Part shown: in pieces, positions 18,050 through 27,201 of the stretch | How positions within the stretch are numbered: the first letter of the stretch is position 1 | Layout: each line of letters begins with the position of its first letter | Assembly (NCBI GenBank): GCA_945875335.1 | Contig: CAMCKD010000001.1 | Coordinates: 186,001 to 250,000 of the forward strand | From: an uncultured Clostridia bacterium | GTDB lineage: Bacteria > Bacillota > Clostridia > Oscillospirales > Oscillospiraceae | Direction of reading: 5' to 3' | DNA: 64,000 nt | Notes under the pieces: generated by a model | Databases searched by the model: none | What the model saw: the letters and a program-made list of their open reading frames with translations, nothing else | What the model was told of the DNA's origin: nothing | Position numbers and translations under genes: made by a program

Positions 18050-18710
18050 CCTGCTGCGGCAGCAAAATTTCCGTGGTAAAGGCCCCGTCCTCGCTGTTGC
18101 GGCTGAGGTAGCCGTCCAACCGCTCTACGATGGCATCAATGCGCTCCAGGCCGAAGCCGTGGCCGTCGCCCTTGGTGGTTTGGAACCGTTTTCCTACCTT
18201 GGGCAGCTTCCCCCCGGCGGTGAAATTGGTGAAGGAGATATACAGCTGGGTGCCCTTCATGTCCATGTAAACCCGAATGAGCCGCTGGGGCTGGGGGAGC
18301 TTGAGGCTGGCATCGATGGCATTGTCGAAGAGGTTGCCTAAAATGCAGCACAGGTCAATTTCGGAGATGTTCAGCCGCACCGGGATATGGGCATCGGCAT
18401 GTACCTCAATTCCCTTGGCATGGGCCAGGGATATCTTGGAATTCAATATGGCGTCGGTCATGGGGTTGCCGGTTTTGATCACTGTGTCCACCGTGGCAAG
18501 ATCGGTTTCCAATTCATCCAAGTACCGGGTGATGGCTGCCCAATCCCCTGCCGCCGCGTAGGCCTTCATGGTTTGGATGTGGTTGCGGTAGTCGTGCCGC
18601 CAGATGCGAATCTGGCGGTACATATTATCCACCTCGGCATAGTGGGTCTCAATCAGATCCCGCTGGTAGGCGGCAATTTGTTTGTCGATTCTTTTGGATA
18701 GCAGTCCCAT
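18042..18710 (-). CDS. Soluble GHKL sensor histidine kinase (LytS/AgrC type)
   Basis: 222 aa from the ATG at 18710, with GGGAGG six bases upstream; a GTG at 18716 is the alternative. The phosphoacceptor is His in IRIWRHDYRNHIQTM, the N box is LGNLFDNAIDAS and the G box is GHGFGLERI. This is the AgrC-like catalytic part only: no membrane helix or sensor domain precedes it, which is unusual since most relatives carry five to seven helices. It lies two bases after the LytTR regulator stop, so the pair should work together. It may sense a cytosolic signal or depend on another protein. Confidence 0.85.
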   Translation of the reverse strand: MGLLSKRIDKQIAAYQRDLIETHYAEVDNMYRQIRIWRHDYRNHIQTMKAYAAAGDWAAITRYLDELETDLATVDTVIKTGNPMTDAILNSKISLAHAKGIEVHADAHIPVRLNISEIDLCCILGNLFDNAIDASLKLPQPQRLIRVYMDMKGTQLYISFTNFTAGGKLPKVGKRFQTTKGDGHGFGLERIDAIVERLDGYLSRNSEDGAFTTEILLPQQEK

Positions 18711-18712
18711 GT

Positions 18713-19411
18713 TCACCCTCCCAGGCTGATGATGGCCCGATTGACCCCTTCGTATGCCCCTCTGGGAAGAGGGATCAAGGTGCCGTCATTCAAAATGATG
18801 TCCGTTCTGGTCACCCGGGCGATTTGGGTCAGGTTCACGATGACTGACCGCCCCACCCGATAGAATCGGTCATCCAGCTGCTTTTCCAACTGGCTCAGGG
18901 TCATTTTGGCGGTGTGATCCTCCTGGGCATGAACCGTCACATAATTGCCTTGGACATCGGCATAGCGAATACGGTAGATGGGCAGCCGCACCAGCTCCCC
19001 GGCAGATTCCAGGGTCAGCAGCCGCTCATTCTTCTGAATCTTCTCCGCCGCCCGATTCAGCACGGAAAAGAGCTTTTCCTCTTTCACGGGCTTCATCAGA
19101 TAGTGCAGCGCTGAAACCTCATAGCCCTCTGCAATGTAGTCGGAGTAGCCGGTGATGAATACGATTTGCAGCGCATCATTCTGAACCCGGAGCTTTTTTG
19201 CCAGAGTTACCCCGTCCATACCACCCATTTCAATATCCAGCAGCAGCAAATCCGTTCCGGCATCGGGAAAATGGAAAAGAAATTGTTCCGCCGAGGGATA
19301 CTCCATAAGCCGCACCACCCTGTCGGTTCTCTCTGCCCACTTTTTGACCAGGCCGGAAAGATAGGCTCTATCAGCCTGATTGTCGTCACAGATAGAAACA
19401 GAATACTCCAT
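18713..19411 (-). CDS. LytTR-family response regulator
   Basis: 232 aa. Receiver domain first (VSICDDNQADRAYL; phosphoacceptor Asp in DLLLLDIEMGGMDG; Lys in YLMKPVKEEK), then a LytTR DNA-binding domain (IRYADVQGNYVTVHAQEDHTAKMTLSQLEKQL, FYRVGRSVIVNL). Family members bind pairs of 9-base direct repeats at target promoters and often control peptide or membrane genes; the adjacent beta-helix protein and ABC exporter are possible targets but this is unproven. Confidence 0.93.
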   Translation of the reverse strand: MEYSVSICDDNQADRAYLSGLVKKWAERTDRVVRLMEYPSAEQFLFHFPDAGTDLLLLDIEMGGMDGVTLAKKLRVQNDALQIVFITGYSDYIAEGYEVSALHYLMKPVKEEKLFSVLNRAAEKIQKNERLLTLESAGELVRLPIYRIRYADVQGNYVTVHAQEDHTAKMTLSQLEKQLDDRFYRVGRSVIVNLTQIARVTRTDIILNDGTLIPLPRGAYEGVNRAIISLGG

Positions 19412-19483
19412 TCCCTGTCCCCTTCCTTTTTCCCTCTATTGTAACACAAAGATTTGAAAGATGCCACACTTTTTGCAGCCAGC

Positions 19484-19510
19484 AAAAAAGGAGCCTTTCG
19501 GCTCCTTTTT
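19484..19510 (-). terminator. Terminator of the beta-helix gene
   Basis: AAAAAAGGAGCC, loop TTTC, GGCTCCTTTTT; symmetrical, works on the minus strand after the stop at 19516. Confidence 0.85.
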
Positions 19511-19515
19511 GTCAG

Positions 19516-21147
19516 CTAAAAATCGTCGGGAATGGGATTGCCGTCCACCAGAACGTCGGAGCAGTAGTAATCCGCGTAGAGCGCCCTGCCGCCGATGTCA
19601 TGAATATTACAGTGATCCATGCGGACAGTCTTGCAGCCATAGAACCAGGCAGCGCCGCTGCTGCACTGGTAGATCTCGCAGTTATAGACGCTGAGGTTAT
19701 TGCAGCTTATGGCCTGAACACCCAGGATGCCGCAGCCAAAGAGCCTGCAGCCCTCGATGATGGAATTGTTGGCATAGCTCAGCTGGATCACGCCGCCGGC
19801 GCATTCCCCAGCCTCCGGGGTATGCCCTGCGGTCACGTTCCGCAGAATCACATTGGACAGGTTTTCAAATCGAAGCACGTTGGCGTAGCGGGGCTGGGTG
19901 ACGATGGACACATTCTGTGGGTCAGCAGCCTCAATGGTCAGATTGCTTGCCCCCCGGATCACCAGCTCATAGCCGTCAAAAACGGACTCCCAGTGGTAGT
20001 AATCCCCGCCCAGTCCGGCATAGGTGGCAGCAGTGGACAGGTCGTATTCCCCGGGCTCCAGGAAGATGGTGGTGTTGGGTGCGATGGCCGCCAGGAATTC
20101 ATCCACATTGGTAACATGGATTTTTCCATCCTCGCCGGCCTGCACATCGGGCACCTCCGGCCGGCCAGCAGGCTCCCAGGTCACGGTGCGCATTTTCATG
20201 GAGGCCAGCTCTCCGGCAGTGAGCTCCTGCCCATCAGGAGACACCGGCATCACATTCTCCGCCCACTGTTCGGCATAGTCGAAGCGGCAATTCTCCACGG
20301 TCACCGGGCTGCCATCGCCTCGGAACATGTAGATGAACTGGTTGTCGTGGACATCCAGTCCGCCCAGATAAATACCGGGGCAATCGGAGTAAACCAGGCT
20401 GCTGTAGAAGAACTCGCCCCAGTTTCCATAGACCTCGGAATTGATGACCGCAACGTCACTGGAGCTGAAAATCTCAAACACGCCGTCAGCCAGGGCGCAA
20501 TTGTAAAATTTGCTGTTTTCAAAGAGGATGTTGGTGCTCCCCTGGATGTACACACAGCCCATGCTGCACTCATAAACATCGGTGCAGTCCACATGGACAT
20601 TCTGGCAGCTGCGCAGGTCGATACCCCGGACACCGCAGCCATAGAGCCGGGCGTTCTGAATCTCCACATTGCTGCCGGACTCCACAAGCAGCACGCCGCC
20701 GATGCAGCTGCCCTGCTCCTTGGTGTGGCCCAGGGTGATGTTCGAAATCGTGAGATTAGCAGCATAGTCGAAGCGCAGCACATTGGCATAGCGGGGTTCC
20801 GTGGAAATGGTCACCAAAGAAGCATCCAAACCGTTGATGGTAAGACCCGAGGCATCGGTGATCACCAGCTCATAGCCATCGAAGGTGGATTCCCAATGGT
20901 AATACTGCCCGCCGGTGCGCCCGTAGCCCTTGGCCTGGGTGAGATTGTATTCACCGGGGGCCAGCACAATCTCCACGTCCGGCCCAATGGCGGCCAGGAA
21001 TTCATCCACCGTGGACACCTGAACGGTATTGGCGCTTTCCGTCTCCCTGGGCAAATCCTGCGCCGCAGCGCAAAATGGTACGGCAAACAGCATCACAAGA
21101 GCACAAAGAAACGCCGCCGCTTTTCCAATGGTTCGTTTTTTCATCAT
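19516..21147 (-). CDS. Secreted right-handed parallel beta-helix protein, duplicated
   Basis: 543 aa from the ATG at 21147 (GGGAGG upstream). The first 29 residues are a signal peptide (KAAAFLCALVMLFAVPFCAAAQD) with no lipobox. The mature protein is two homologous beta-helix units: each opens with VDEFLAAI-P and PGEY(N/D)L, then YYHWES-FDGYELVI, then PRYANVLRF and repeated right-handed turns such as CQNVHVDCTDVYECS. Such folds occur in polysaccharide lyases and adhesins; I see no clear catalytic residues. No wall-anchor motif. The two units meet near residue 335. Confidence 0.85.
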   Translation of the reverse strand: MMKKRTIGKAAAFLCALVMLFAVPFCAAAQDLPRETESANTVQVSTVDEFLAAIGPDVEIVLAPGEYNLTQAKGYGRTGGQYYHWESTFDGYELVITDASGLTINGLDASLVTISTEPRYANVLRFDYAANLTISNITLGHTKEQGSCIGGVLLVESGSNVEIQNARLYGCGVRGIDLRSCQNVHVDCTDVYECSMGCVYIQGSTNILFENSKFYNCALADGVFEIFSSSDVAVINSEVYGNWGEFFYSSLVYSDCPGIYLGGLDVHDNQFIYMFRGDGSPVTVENCRFDYAEQWAENVMPVSPDGQELTAGELASMKMRTVTWEPAGRPEVPDVQAGEDGKIHVTNVDEFLAAIAPNTTIFLEPGEYDLSTAATYAGLGGDYYHWESVFDGYELVIRGASNLTIEAADPQNVSIVTQPRYANVLRFENLSNVILRNVTAGHTPEAGECAGGVIQLSYANNSIIEGCRLFGCGILGVQAISCNNLSVYNCEIYQCSSGAAWFYGCKTVRMDHCNIHDIGGRALYADYYCSDVLVDGNPIPDDF

Positions 21148-21194
21148 AAGTTCCTCCCTTTCCAGTTTCTGTATTTCCATCTATCGAAAAGATA

Positions 21195-21669
21195 ACACAG
21201 CCATCATCCCCTGTCAATTCAGATTCAAAATCTTTAGTCAATCTTAAACTTTTTGGAGATTGGCCCATCATCAAGAGCTTCTACCGCGCGGGAGGATGAT
21301 ATCTTCCCCTACTAGGCCGTTAAGCCTAAAACTTACCTTTCGTAGAGGCGGGGTCATGAGTTTGAAAATGTTGCATGGATTGAAACCGCTCAATAGTCGT
21401 TCGTGACTGCGCAGTGTTACTTTCTTGTCGCCGAACAAGAAAGTAACCAAAGAAGTCGGCTTAGGGGGAGGCGCTGAATGCTGCTGCTCCCGCCTCAGAG
21501 CCGCCCTCCCCCTAAGAACCCTCTCCCGGCACGCTTTTTACAGGGTGCTTTCGATATTTCAGTTTGCTTTTGCCCGATTATCTTATATCTTGTATCTTAT
21601 ATCTCACAAAGATCAGTTTTTAATTGTTATAATCTACTACAACAGCGTGATATATCATATTGCATGTTG
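21195..21669. other. Non-coding stretch upstream of the beta-helix gene
   Basis: About 475 bases with no convincing gene. It holds the hairpin at 21287, a perfect 13-base inverted repeat (GTTACTTTCTTGT, loop of six, its complement; 21416-21447), and a G/C-rich fold around 21464-21514 (AGGGGGAG / CTCCCCCT-like arms). A non-coding RNA or repeat remnant is possible. Confidence 0.45.
21287..21312. repeat. Hairpin resembling the end of the GTAGGGG repeat family
   Basis: GCGCGGGAGGATGATATCTTCCCC aligns in form with the right ends of the 24-53 kb repeats but carries GATGATATC as its palindromic core. Only one end is recognisable here. Confidence 0.4.
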
Positions 21670-21694
21670 AAAAGCCGCCGGGGGTTCCGGCGGC
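21670..21694 (-). terminator. Terminator of the prfC-DUF5662 operon
   Basis: GCCGCCGG and CCGGCGGC arms; minus-strand tail CTTTTC. Confidence 0.75.
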
Positions 21695-21702
21695 ATGATA
21701 AA

Positions 21703-22251
21703 TTATTCCTCCCAAGGGAAGGGTTTGTTTTGCAGCACACTTTCCCGCAGGTAGCGGAAGGTTTCTTCCTCTCCCCGGTCTTTCAGCATGGAAAGGATGT
21801 ATTCCAGCTGGCGCAGGGTTTCCGGGTGCATCAGCAGTCGCTCCCGGCTTTTTTCCAGGTATTCCAGTTCAGAGCCGGGGTGATAGTTCTTCCCTTGGTA
21901 GGTCATGCAGGCGGCCCGGCGATCCATCACCATTTCAGCCAAATACCTTCTGGGCATCATCACCGGCTCATAGCGATGGGTCTGGGGATTCATGTCCGTC
22001 CAGTATTCGTAATGATGGCGGTTGCGGCCCTTGTGGTGCATCCAGGCCTCGCTGTAGCCCTTGTCCTCCCGCTCGGCGGCATTGGGGCTTCGGGTTCCCT
22101 GGTAATACCGGGCTCCCTGGCAGAACTCCGTGGGGGCGTATTTGGAAAGGTCATGGGTTAATCCCTGGCGGTACAGGCCGATTCGGAAGCAGCCCTGCAT
22201 AACCCGCCACCGATGCGCATTGATGGTGCAAAAATGCTTCCAGGCGCTCAT
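21703..22251 (-). CDS. DUF5662 family protein
   Basis: 182 aa. Recognisable DUF5662 pattern: GLTHDLSKYAPTEF, then HHKGRNRHHYEYWTD and MPRRYLAEMVMDRRAA, rich in His and Asp, like an HD-style metal site. Function unknown. It starts five bases after the prfC stop and is therefore cotranscribed with release factor 3. Confidence 0.82.
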   Translation of the reverse strand: MSAWKHFCTINAHRWRVMQGCFRIGLYRQGLTHDLSKYAPTEFCQGARYYQGTRSPNAAEREDKGYSEAWMHHKGRNRHHYEYWTDMNPQTHRYEPVMMPRRYLAEMVMDRRAACMTYQGKNYHPGSELEYLEKSRERLLMHPETLRQLEYILSMLKDRGEEETFRYLRESVLQNKPFPWEE

Positions 22252-22256
22252 GTCGC

Positions 22257-23849
22257 TTATCCTTCCGAGACCACGACTTCCGACACCTGCAGACCGGGAT
22301 TCCGGCGGCAGGTGAAATCGATGGCCCAGTAGCTGGAAAAGACCAGCAGGCTTCTGCCCCGGTAGTCTTCCAAGAGCTCGGCATCACTGCCCAGGTTCAG
22401 GTCGCTCAGGTCGCCGGGGTAGCTGTCAATCAGCCGAATCTCCTCATAGGGCAGCCCCTCCATGCGGAGGTCAACGCCGTATTCGCTCTTCATCCGATAC
22501 TGGAATACATCAAACTGCAGCGTGCCAACAACGCCCACGATGACCTCTTCCATGCCGGAATTGGGCACCTTAAAAATCTGAATGGCACCCTCCTGGGCGA
22601 TCTGCTCGGTGCCCTTCACAAACTGCTTGCGCTTCATGGAGTCCTTGGCGGAGACTCTCGCGAAATGCTCCGGGGCAAAGGTAGGAATGCCGGAGAACTG
22701 GAATTTTTTCCCCGGAACGGTAATGGTGTCGCCGATGGCGAAAATGCCCGGGTCGAATACGCCGATCACGTCCCCGGCGTAGGCCTCGTCCACGATTTCC
22801 CGCTCCGCCGCCATCAGCTGCTGGGGCTGGGACAGGCGCATTTTCCGGCCGCCCTGGACATGGTAGTATTCCGCGTCCCGCTGGAATTTGCCGGAGCAGA
22901 TGCGCATGAAGGCCAGCCGGTCCCGGTGGGCCTTGTTCATGTTGGCCTGAATCTTAAAGACGAAGGCGGAGAAATCCGGGCTGAAGGTGTCGATGGTTCC
23001 GCAGTCCGCCACCCGGGCCAGAGGGGGCGGGGTCAGCTTCAGGAAGGACTCCAGGAAGGGCTCAATGCCGAAATTGGTCAGGGCCGAGCCGAAGAACACC
23101 GGGCTCAGCTGGCCCCGCTTCACTTCCTCAATGTCCAGCTCCCGTCCGGCGGAGAGCAGCTCCACATCGTCAATGAGCTGGCGGTGCTTCTCCTCGCTGT
23201 CCAGCAGCTGGGCCACCTGGGGATCATAGAGGTCAATTTCCTGCTTTGCAGCCTTGTTCTTGCCGGAAATGCCGGAGAAAAACAGCAGCTGGCTCTTTTC
23301 CCGGTCATAGACACCCTGGAAATCCTTGCCGGAGCCGATGGGCCAGTTCATGGCGTAGGTCTCAATGCCCAGCTCCCGCTCCAATTCGTCCAGCAGATCG
23401 AAGGGGTCCTTGGCCTCCCGGTCCATCTTGTTCACAAAGGTAAAGATGGGAATATGCCGCATGGCGCAGACCTTAAAGAGCTTCCGGGTCTGGGGCTCCA
23501 CGCCCTTGGCGCCGTCGATGACCATGACGGCGGAGTCCGCTGCCATCAGTGTACGGTAGGTATCCTCGGAGAAGTCCTGGTGGCCGGGGGTATCCAGAAT
23601 GTTGATGCAGAAGCCCTCATACTGGAACTGCATCACGGAAGAAGTGACGGAAATACCGCGCTGCTTCTCGATCTCCATCCAGTCAGAGGTGGCGGCCCGG
23701 GCATTCTTCTTGCCCTTGACCACGCCGGCCTGGGCAATGGCGCCGCCGTAGAGCAGGAATTTTTCGGTTAAGGTGGTTTTACCGGCGTCGGGGTGGGAAA
23801 TAATGGCAAAGGTGCGGCGTCGGCTGATTTGTTCAATGAGTTCAGACAT
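22257..23849 (-). CDS. prfC: Peptide chain release factor 3
   Basis: 530 aa from the ATG at 23849 (GGAGG eight bases upstream). GTPase motifs: ISHPDAGKTTLTEK (G1), DTPGHQDF (G3), NKMDREAKDPFDLLDELE (G4 region). Length and the C-terminal domains (MKRKQFVKGTEQIAQEGAIQ, GVVGTLQFDVFQYRM) fit RF3. It recycles RF1/RF2 from the ribosome after termination. Confidence 0.96.
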   Translation of the reverse strand: MSELIEQISRRRTFAIISHPDAGKTTLTEKFLLYGGAIAQAGVVKGKKNARAATSDWMEIEKQRGISVTSSVMQFQYEGFCINILDTPGHQDFSEDTYRTLMAADSAVMVIDGAKGVEPQTRKLFKVCAMRHIPIFTFVNKMDREAKDPFDLLDELERELGIETYAMNWPIGSGKDFQGVYDREKSQLLFFSGISGKNKAAKQEIDLYDPQVAQLLDSEEKHRQLIDDVELLSAGRELDIEEVKRGQLSPVFFGSALTNFGIEPFLESFLKLTPPPLARVADCGTIDTFSPDFSAFVFKIQANMNKAHRDRLAFMRICSGKFQRDAEYYHVQGGRKMRLSQPQQLMAAEREIVDEAYAGDVIGVFDPGIFAIGDTITVPGKKFQFSGIPTFAPEHFARVSAKDSMKRKQFVKGTEQIAQEGAIQIFKVPNSGMEEVIVGVVGTLQFDVFQYRMKSEYGVDLRMEGLPYEEIRLIDSYPGDLSDLNLGSDAELLEDYRGRSLLVFSSYWAIDFTCRRNPGLQVSEVVVSEG

Positions 23850-24071
23850 TCTTAATTCCTCCAAAGTATGTTATTTCATGGTTTGCTTTGGAAGAACGCT
23901 ACGTGGGAGCGTAACGCATGGGGCTGCCTCCTAAACGCAAAAATAATACATATCTTTAAGATTCTACCATAGATTTTCTTCGTTTACAAGAGGAAATTCA
24001 ATAAAAAAGGGACGCCCGGAGATGAGCGTTCCAATTGTTCTTTGGGGCATATCCATCATTGACAAAACAGC

Positions 24072-24286
24072 GGCAAATTGTTGTATGCGGGCAAATTTCC
24101 GCCCAGCCACTGTAGGGGAGGCTCGTAGCCTCCCGCGCAGTACAGGCTTTCAATTAACAACCAGGATGGGCGAATTCGTACCAGTTTACCACATTTGTAC
24201 CATTCAACCTAACACTCAGTTGACAAACCTGGCGGGAGACTAAGAGCCTCCCCTACAGTAGCTGGTGCATTAAACAACAATTTACC
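24072..24286. repeat. GTAGGGG palindromic repeat, copy A
   Basis: Outer arms AAATTGTTGT / ACAACAATTT, inner arms CCACTGTAGGGGAGGCTCG... and ...GCCTCCCCTACAG. The centre has GCGAATTCGTACC and GTACCATTCAAC. Nearly identical to copy C at 34052 across about 150 bases. It occupies most of the 460-base gap upstream of prfC. Confidence 0.85.
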
Positions 24287-24315
24287 CCGTCGGCGAATGG
24301 AACTGGAAAATGCCA

Positions 24316-25392
24316 TTACAGCACGTGGACGTTTTCCTTTTCAAAATCCACCCAGGCGGTATCCCCTACCTGGTAGATTTTCTTGTTCTTGGGATTGAAG
24401 TCCGTGATCTTCACCAGGGTACTGCCCACCATCACATGGTAGTTCTGATAGGAGCCCATGAAGCAGGAGACGATGACCTTGCAGGGCAGCTGCCCCTTGT
24501 CCGCCAGCAGGGCGGACTCTGGCCGGAGCACCAGGGTGCAGTTCTTTCCCGCTTCAATTTCCTGGACGCCCACCACATTCACCGGGCTTCCCTCCACGTT
24601 TACCACGCCGCTATCCCCGGTTTTCCCTGTCAGTGTCCCCCGGAGGAAATTGGCCTCGCCGATGAAATCCGCCACGAACTCGCTGGCCGGGTGATAATAG
24701 ATTTCCTGGGGGGTGCCGATCTGGGCCACCACGCCTTTTTCCATGATGATGATCTGGTCGGACAGAGCCATGGCCTCGGATTGGTCATGGGTGACATAAA
24801 TGGCGGTGATGCCCGCCTCCTGCTGGATACGGCGAATCTCCGTGCGCATACTCACCCGAAGCTTGGCATCCAGGTTGCTGAGGGGCTCGTCAAACAGCAG
24901 CACACCGGGTTCCAGCACCAGGGCTCTTGCCAGGGCCACCCGCTGCTGCTGGCCGCCGGAGAGCTGGTTGGTCATCCGGGCCTCCATGCCCTCCAGGCCC
25001 ACCAGCTTCAGGATATTGGTCACCTTCTCTTTGATTGTGGCCTTGTCCAGCTTGCGAAGCTTCAGGCCATAAGCAACGTTATCGAAGATGTTATAGTGGG
25101 GCAGCAAAGCATAGCTCTGGAACACCATGGCCGTATCCCGCTTGTTGGGGGTCAGGGCGTTGATGGGTTCGCCGCCCAGGTAGATTTCGCCCTCGTCCGG
25201 GCTTTCAAAGCCGGCAATCATCCGTAGGGTGGTGGTCTTGCCGCAGCCGGAGGGACCCAGCAGGGTTACAAAGGAGCCGGGAGTGATTTCCAGATCAGCA
25301 TCCTTCACAGCGTAAAAATCCTTGCCGGTTTTGGGGTCTTTGTAGATTTTGGAAATGTGTTCCAGGCGAACACCTTTTTTCTCTTTTGCCAT
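24316..25392 (-). CDS. ABC importer ATPase (FbpC/PotA type)
   Basis: 358 aa. Walker A LLGPSGCGKTTTLRMIAG, signature LSGGQQQRVALARAL, Walker B VLLFDEPLSNLD, H-loop VTHDQ. The C-terminal about 120 residues form the TOBE/OB regulatory domain of this subfamily (FLRGTLTGK, LVLRPESALL). Together with the fused permease at 25394 (one base away) and the binding protein at 27202 it makes a full importer. Iron(III), polyamines, thiamine or phosphonates are the known cargo choices of relatives. Confidence 0.92.
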   Translation of the reverse strand: MAKEKKGVRLEHISKIYKDPKTGKDFYAVKDADLEITPGSFVTLLGPSGCGKTTTLRMIAGFESPDEGEIYLGGEPINALTPNKRDTAMVFQSYALLPHYNIFDNVAYGLKLRKLDKATIKEKVTNILKLVGLEGMEARMTNQLSGGQQQRVALARALVLEPGVLLFDEPLSNLDAKLRVSMRTEIRRIQQEAGITAIYVTHDQSEAMALSDQIIIMEKGVVAQIGTPQEIYYHPASEFVADFIGEANFLRGTLTGKTGDSGVVNVEGSPVNVVGVQEIEAGKNCTLVLRPESALLADKGQLPCKVIVSCFMGSYQNYHVMVGSTLVKITDFNPKNKKIYQVGDTAWVDFEKENVHVL

Positions 25393-25393
25393 A

Positions 25394-27109
25394 TCAGTTG
25401 TCCTCCTTGAACTTCCGGCTGGTGCCGAAGAACTTGATGAAGAGATTCATCAGCAGAACGCTGCCGTAGGTAATCGCGATCAGGATGGTTGCAAAGGCGC
25501 AGGCCACGCCGTAGGAGCCCTTTTCTGCGAACTCGTTGATCTGCACGGTGATGAGCAAAAACTCCGGGGTCACCAGCAGGATGATGGCGGAAATGGCAGT
25601 GATGCTGCGGACAAAAGCGGTGACCAGACCGCTGAGGAAGGAATCCTTAATGAGCGGCAAGGTGACGGTCATGAACACCTTAAAGCTGTTGGCGCCCATG
25701 TCGTAGGCGGATTCCTCAATGCTCTTGTCGATCTGGCGCAGGGCGGAGATGCCGCTTCTCGTGCCGGTGGGCAGACTCCGAATTACAAACACGATAATGA
25801 GAATCGCCGCGCTGCCATAGAGTCCCGCCAGGAATCCGGTGCCGAACACACCCTTGACGAAGCCCCGGATATAGCCGATGCCCAGCACCGTGCCGGGAAC
25901 GGCCATAGCCAGCATGGAGACGAACTCGATGAAGCCCTTGGCCTTGAAATCCCGTTTGACCACCAGATAGGAGATGATCATGCTCAGCAGCGCCGTGATG
26001 GGTGCCGCAATGAGGGACAGGACGAAGGAATCCTTGAAGGCTTTCAGACCCTTGTACTTTTCAAACACCCGGACAAACCACTTGGTGGTCAGGTGGAAGT
26101 CATATCCCCAGGTCTTGAACAGCGCACCAAAGGGCACACAGATGTACATCATAATGACGAACAGCGCAATGAGAGAACACAGGACCGTCAGCGGCGTGGT
26201 GACAGACCGATCCTCAATGAGCATTCTGGCCCGGGAAGCCTTGCCGGTGAGGGTGGCCGCTGTCTTCTTTTCCAGCACATACTTCTGCACCAGATACATG
26301 ACCAGCGTAATGCTCAGCAGCACCACAGCCATGGCGGCAGCGCCCTGCTTGTCGTACGCGCCGGTGATTTGCAGGTAGATGGTGGTGGCCAGGGTGTCAT
26401 AGGAGCCGCCGATGATCATGGGGTTGGCAAAATCGGCGATGGACTCGATAAAGGTCACCAGGAAGGCATTGCCCAAGCCCGGCAGAATCAGGGGCAGGGT
26501 GACGCTGGTGAACACCTTGAACCGGGAAGCGCCCATGTCCCGGGCCGCCTCTTCCAGGCTGGGGTCGATGTTTTTCAAAAGACCCTTGAGCATCATGTAG
26601 CACACCGGGAAGAAGGTTAGGGTCTGCACCACGGTGATGCCGCCGAAGCCATAGACACTGTTGTCATAGATGTGCAGCAGATACCGGGTGATGATGCCCG
26701 CCTTGCCGAAGAGCATAATCATGGACAGGGAGAGCACAAAGGGGGGCGACACCACCGGCAGCATGGAAACCACCTGGAACAGGCCGCCCATGAATTTGGT
26801 GCGCACCTTGACATAGACCTCCACATAGGCGAAAAGCAGGCCCACCACCGTGGATAGAATGCCAACCGTCAAGCCAACCTTCAGGGTATTGGTGATGGCG
26901 GTGCGGAAATTCTTCATGGCAAAAATGCGCTGGAATACCGACAGGGTCAAGCCGGTTTCCTGGCCGTAGACACTGTCCACCAGCAAAATTGCCAACGGAT
27001 AGAGGATGAACAGGGTTAAAAATGCAATCAGAACCACAATGGTGGTGACCATAATGGGGTCACCCAGCAGCTTTTTCCGATCCAAAGCTGCACCCTGGCG
27101 GCTGGCCAT
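25394..27109 (-). CDS. ABC importer permease with two fused membrane domains (FbpB type)
   Basis: 571 aa from the ATG at 27109 (AGGAGG eight bases upstream). Twelve or so hydrophobic helices, and two copies of the ATPase-docking EAA loop: EEAARDMGASRFKVFTSVTLPLI and EESAYDMGANSFKVFMTVTLPLI. This two-in-one layout is typical of FbpB iron and PhnU-type permeases. It lies one base from the ATPase gene and about 90 bases after the binding protein, across a hairpin. Confidence 0.92.
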   Translation of the reverse strand: MASRQGAALDRKKLLGDPIMVTTIVVLIAFLTLFILYPLAILLVDSVYGQETGLTLSVFQRIFAMKNFRTAITNTLKVGLTVGILSTVVGLLFAYVEVYVKVRTKFMGGLFQVVSMLPVVSPPFVLSLSMIMLFGKAGIITRYLLHIYDNSVYGFGGITVVQTLTFFPVCYMMLKGLLKNIDPSLEEAARDMGASRFKVFTSVTLPLILPGLGNAFLVTFIESIADFANPMIIGGSYDTLATTIYLQITGAYDKQGAAAMAVVLLSITLVMYLVQKYVLEKKTAATLTGKASRARMLIEDRSVTTPLTVLCSLIALFVIMMYICVPFGALFKTWGYDFHLTTKWFVRVFEKYKGLKAFKDSFVLSLIAAPITALLSMIISYLVVKRDFKAKGFIEFVSMLAMAVPGTVLGIGYIRGFVKGVFGTGFLAGLYGSAAILIIVFVIRSLPTGTRSGISALRQIDKSIEESAYDMGANSFKVFMTVTLPLIKDSFLSGLVTAFVRSITAISAIILLVTPEFLLITVQINEFAEKGSYGVACAFATILIAITYGSVLLMNLFIKFFGTSRKFKEDN

Positions 27110-27147
27110 GGGCAATTCCTCCTTTCGGGGAGTAATTTATTACCTAC

Positions 27148-27177
27148 AAAAAGGAGGATGGAGACTGACTCCATCCC
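27148..27177 (-). terminator. Intercistronic terminator/attenuator
   Basis: Minus strand GGATGGAG, five-base loop, CTCCATCC, then TCCTTTTTG. Between the binding-protein and permease genes; it would let more binding protein be made than permease. Confidence 0.7.
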
Positions 27178-27201
27178 CCTATGGTTTTTTACTTGGGAAA
27201 A

